Assembly: GCA_963678705.1 (NCBI GenBank)
Contig: OY783204.1
Location: 8,452,654-8,516,653, forward strand
From: Panorpa germanica
Lineage: Eukaryota > Arthropoda > Insecta > Mecoptera > Panorpidae
DNA length: 64,000 nt
Direction: 5' to 3'
Part shown: positions 60,375-64,000 of the stretch, one piece after another
Position numbering within the stretch: the first letter of the stretch is position 1
Layout of the letters: every line of letters begins with the position of its first letter
Notes under the pieces: generated by a model
What the model was told of the DNA's origin: nothing
Database searches by the model: none
What the model saw: only the letters and a program-made list of their open reading frames with translations
Position numbers and translations under genes: made by a program

Positions 60375-62522
60375 TCTTAATATATAAAAGAAAGACGGGT
60401 TTGTTGCAACACTTATAACTCGAGATCTGCTGAACCAATATTCATGGTTATTGATTCGTTGGATTTGTCTTCGCCCCGAATAGCATAATACATCTTAAAA
60501 ACAATGAAAATATATAAAACAAAGACGGATTTGTTACAACACTTACAATAGCATAATACATCTTAAAAACAATGAAAATTCGAAATTTAAAAAACTCGAC
60601 AATGAAAACTCGATACTTAATCATTTCAATAAATGCTGATTTGTTTATTTCATGTCAAACATTTGTTGTCATGACAACATGTTGTAACAACTATTCATGT
60701 GTGCGTTCAGAAATTTATTTTTTGTAAAATGTGTCGAAAGTTCAGGTACTGTTATATTTGTTTGTTTTAGACATTAATTTGTGTAAATTATTTATTAATT
60801 ATTTAATTTTTAATTTCAGAAAATAATACCTAAGATTTATTGTACAGGTTAACAAAAGTGTAAATGTCTTTTTATAGGTTATATATCTATATAACCTATA
60901 AAAAGATATATCTCTATAACCTATATATATCTATATCTATAACTATAATTTTTCTTGATAAGCTATTCATATGTAGTGCTTATATACTCTTTGAGCTATT
61001 GTCTATGTCTCGAAAGTGGTTTTTTGTGGTTTTATGCGAGTGCACATTCAGTATTAATATTAATAACTATGCCGCGTCTATTTCTATTTCTGTATTTGGC
61101 ATGTTATTATTTGAAAAAAAAAAGTGTTTGTAAAAAAAGTGTTTGTAAATCTAACTATAACTATGGCTTTGACTTTACAGATTCAAGGCCAGATTTGCCA
61201 TCGCATTGGATCATTGCAACCTATAGAAGATGCACAGCATAAATTCTTGCAAATATACTTCATGAGCAATATGGAAGATCAACTTAACCGGCGTCAAGGG
61301 ATCAACAAAGCTACGAAAAGAGCAATTCTTCAAGATCTGCAGCAAATGCTTCATGAACATCATGCATCTTCAAGACTTCAAGAAATCTGTGGCGATATGT
61401 AAAGAAACTTCAACTGTCTGTAAATATGAGAGTTGCATTGTTGAACGATCTATCTGCTGATGATTTCTCGAAGCAATTGCTGACTATCGGTAATGGCCGT
61501 GTTCCTGTTGACAAATTGAGCGGTTTGATTTCATTTCCTCCAAATGTTTGCAATTTTGTATCATCAAAAGACGAGCTTATCAACAAAGTATTCCCGGATA
61601 TCATTGCTAACCACAAAAATACTAAATGGTTAAGTGAGCGAGCAATTTTGGCTAAAAATAAAGATGTAGATGACCTCAATTTTATAATTCAAAATCAAAT
61701 CGTAGGTACTCTGTATTCATTCAAATCTATCGACTGTGTAACAAACGAAGAAGAAGCCACTAATTATCCAAGTGAATTTTTAAACTCCTTGGATGTGCCT
61801 GGTTTACCACCGCACAATTTAAAACTTAAGGTTGGCTCGGTAGTCATCATGCTTAGATATTTAAACCAACCAAAACTGTGCAATGGAACGCGTTTGGTGA
61901 TAAAAAAAACTGATGAGCAATGTGATTCACGCGTCGATACTTAAAGATGAGGAAGTTCTTATTCCAAGGATTCCGATGATCCCAACGGATATGCCATTTG
62001 AGTTTAAACGAATTCAATTCCCGATTCGTCTTGCCTTCGCCATGACGATCAACAAATCACAGGGCCAATCCTTGACTATTTGTGGCCTCAATCTAGAAAA
62101 TGTATGTTTTTCTCATGGTCAATTGTACGTGGCATGCTCACGTGTCGGCAAACCATCCGCTTTATTTGTTCTTGCGCCTGACGAAAAAACAAAGAATGTC
62201 GTTTACCACAAGGTGCTTGAATGAAAATCCCATTAATGAATTAATCCGAGTGTATTCCAATCTGCACAACACAGTTTTCAATCATTTCTTTCTGACATGA
62301 GTTTGAATTACTTAATTATTATTATTTTTTTAATTTTTATTCTCATTCTGTATGTTTTCATCATCATTCATCATAATAAAATACTTTTATGTTTATATCT
62401 ATATTAATAAATATTATTTTGTATCATTGTATTACGTTCATCAAAGACTAAATTAGTTCAGCTAAAAGGTAACACGACATTCATTGACTGTTAGGCGGTA
62501 CGAAGTTCGCCGGGTCAGCTAG
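60375..62522 (+). mobile_element. Helitron H1 (2148 bp), inserted in inverted orientation into H2
   Basis: Plus strand: TC at 60375, CTAG at 62519-62522, a GGCG/CGCC stem shortly before the end, A at 60374 and T at 62523. Joining 60374 to 62523 restores the sequence found uninterrupted inside H1 itself (reverse complement of 60781-60816). It appears identical to H2 wherever I compared them. Confidence 0.92.
61124..62224 (+). pseudogene. Truncated Helitron RepHel of H1
   Basis: Frames 61124-61402, 61426-61944 and 61913-62224. An N-terminal RepHel piece (QIQGQICHRIGSL, QIYFMSN) is fused by internal deletion (near 61400) to the helicase C-terminal half (NDLSADDF, TINKSQGQSL, YVACSRV). An extra T in a T-run shifts the frame near 61905, and 12 bases are missing just after compared with H3 (5845-5860). 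The HUH nuclease and Walker A are absent, so H1 and H2 can only move with enzymes from elsewhere. Confidence 0.88.
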
Positions 62523-63507
62523 TAATTAATAAATAATTTACACAAATTAATGTCTAAAACAAACAAATATAACAGTACCTGAACTTTCGACACATTTTAC
62601 AAAAAATAAATTTCTGAACGCACACATGAATAGTTGTTACAACATGTTGTCATGACAACAAATGTTTGACATGAAATAAACAAATCAGCATTTATTGAAA
62701 TGATTAAGTATCGAGTTTTCATTGTCGAGTTTTTTAAATTTCGAATTTTCATTGTTTTTAAGATGTATTATGCTATTGTAAGTGTTGTAACAAATCCGTC
62801 TTTGTTTTATATATTTTCATTGTTTTTAAGATGTATTATGCTATTCGGGGCGAAGACAAATCCAACGAATCAATAACCATGAATATTGGTTCAGCAGATC
62901 TCGAGTTATAAGTGTTGCAACAAACCCGTCTTTCTTTTATATATTAAGATATACCTATTTATTCTAGAATCCAGAATATGAACTTTCTTCAAAGTTTTCT
63001 ACCGGGCCCCCAAATTTCTTCAACCCCTCCTTTTTCAATTTTCGAATTTCTAATTTTTGAGAAATGTCAGCATAAAATACCTTAATACACATGCCAAATT
63101 TCAATTTCCTATCTTTAACGAATTAAAAGTAATACAGCAAAAAAGGCTCAATTTTTTTCCAGTTTTTCCAAAATTACGGGTTTCCAGGAAATTCAGGGAA
63201 AAATCCGGGAAGGCCAACAGTCTTAAAATTTCTTTCTCTACGAAACAGGCAATTTTCAAAAACATTGACAAAGCCGTTTTTGCGCAGCAATACAAAATTT
63301 ACTACCAAACATATAAGAATATAAGAGTAAAATTAGAATAAGAGGAAATTCAGGGAAAAATTCGGGAACTCCAAAAGTCTTAGAATTTTTTTCTCTACGT
63401 AATAGCAAACTTTTAAAAACATTGAAGGAGCCGTTTCCATTCTACCATACGAGTTTCTGCAACAAACATATAAACATATAAATATACACTTGGAACATTA
63501 AAATATA

Positions 63508-64000
63508 CTAGCGCTTTGCTCTGTCGCAATGCGACGTGTATATAATATTTGCGAATAAATAAATTTATTTGCTAAATTGAAAATAATGCAAAATATTATT
63601 TTTAAGTAATTTTCGTTAAAATATATAATTTTTTAAATTTATGTTTCGTTATTTTGTTATAATTCTTTCATTTACAGTAATAAAGCACTGTATTGACCAG
63701 TCTCCAGTGCCCTTGCCCATAAGCCCCAATCATGACCTCTTGGCTCCATGCTCTTTTACGTTTCCGAACTTTTAATTTGATTCGTCTAAACTTCCGCCAT
63801 GGAGCGCCTTCTTCCTTCAGCACTCTGTATCGCTTCCTTCCTGAGCATCGTCGGTCCTTAGAGTACTTTCACAGCGCCCCCGCCCTAGCACTATAATTAA
63901 ATAATCCTTCGTATCCTCCTCTCTGTGTAAAATTATCATTTACCCTAATGAAGCTCAGTATTGAACAATGTCCACTGACCTGATCCTAAATACCAATCAT
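63508..64000 (-). mobile_element. Copy of the 9262 Helitron-like element, cut by the window end
   Basis: CTAG at 63511-63508, hairpin GTCGCAATGCGAC at 63523-63535, then nearly the same bases as 9291-9760 to the end of the window. The 5' part lies outside. Confidence 0.8.

Larger units (their letters stand above)
58654..62949 (-). mobile_element. Helitron H2 (2148 bp when joined), split by H1
   Basis: Minus strand: 5' TC at 62949-62948, 3' CTAG at 58657-58654, A and T outside. The two parts, 62949-62523 and 60374-58654, add up to 2148 bases, the same length as H1. The interruption falls exactly between an A and a T. It is an internal-deletion derivative of the H3 type, missing the Rep core and the first half of the helicase. 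Confidence 0.9.
58282..63326 (-). mobile_element. Non-autonomous Helitron-like element N2, split by Helitron H2
   Basis: The 3' end CTAG is at 58285-58282 with hairpin CGTCGCAATGCGACG at 58296-58310. The body continues at 58311-58653 and resumes at 62950-63326, matching N1 piece by piece on both sides of H2. The 5' end (TCTTATATTC at about 63326) is flanked by C instead of the usual A, so its exact limit is less sure. It lies three bases from N1. Confidence 0.75.

Noticed and set aside
58653-62523. Large palindrome as an assembly artefact
   Set aside because: Equal lengths, TC/CTAG ends and exact A/T insertion are explained by one Helitron inside another. An artefact would not be expected to respect these signals, though long reads should confirm.
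1-64000. CRISPR arrays, rRNA, tRNA, bacterial operons
   Set aside because: No spaced direct repeats, no recognisable RNA folds, and spliced genes plus insect retroelements show a eukaryotic nuclear source.

Overview
The window looks like arthropod, almost certainly insect, nuclear DNA. It is AT-rich, genes have short spliced exons, and it carries insect-type mobile DNA: an errantivirus (Ty3/gypsy with an F-type env), Jockey-like LINEs, a BEL/Pao element, Helitrons and a TTAA-flanked DNA transposon. The species or order cannot be read from the sequence. There are no rRNA, tRNA or CRISPR loci, and only two intact protein genes.

Layout. 1-5067: AT-rich DNA with a relic repeat and the 5' fragment of a LINE. 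5068-23051: one errantivirus provirus on the minus strand (5' LTR 22767-23051, 3' LTR 5068-9087). It is broken by a Helitron inside the 3' LTR (5265-9002), a Helitron-like non-autonomous element in the env tail (9262 to about 11830) and a Jockey-like LINE in env (about 12478-16868). 23052-26392: AT-rich DNA and a LINE fragment. 26393-36096: a decayed paralogue of a serine-protease-homologue gene. It was split by a 4275-bp TTAA-flanked DNA transposon (27144-31418), whose intact spliced gene encodes a DDE transposase fused to a YqaJ exonuclease, and by a LINE (32285-35590). 36680-41445: a gypsy relic with a BEL/Pao element inside it. 42857-56461: the intact host gene, 12 exons on the minus strand, encoding a secreted 510-residue protein. 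It joins a catalytically dead trypsin-like domain to a fibrinogen-related (FReD) lectin domain. Its 9.2-kb intron 10 holds another gypsy relic, a LINE with ORF1 only, a fold-back element and repeat relics. 57535-64000: Helitron-family elements nested three deep, with one Helitron inserted in inverted orientation into an apparently identical copy of itself.

The strongest observations are these. (1) The protease-homologue/FReD fusion gene has all twelve exons consistent in phase and retains a decaying tandem copy. (2) The transposase-YqaJ element is dated and delimited by its empty site in the paralogous gene. (3) Helitron insertions can be proved base by base, because the empty target survives either in the sister LTR or in the invading copy. 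(4) A 135-codon ORF of unknown origin lies between integrase and env of the provirus.

All splice sites, phases and boundaries were worked out by eye. Family names rest on motif recognition, not on searches.
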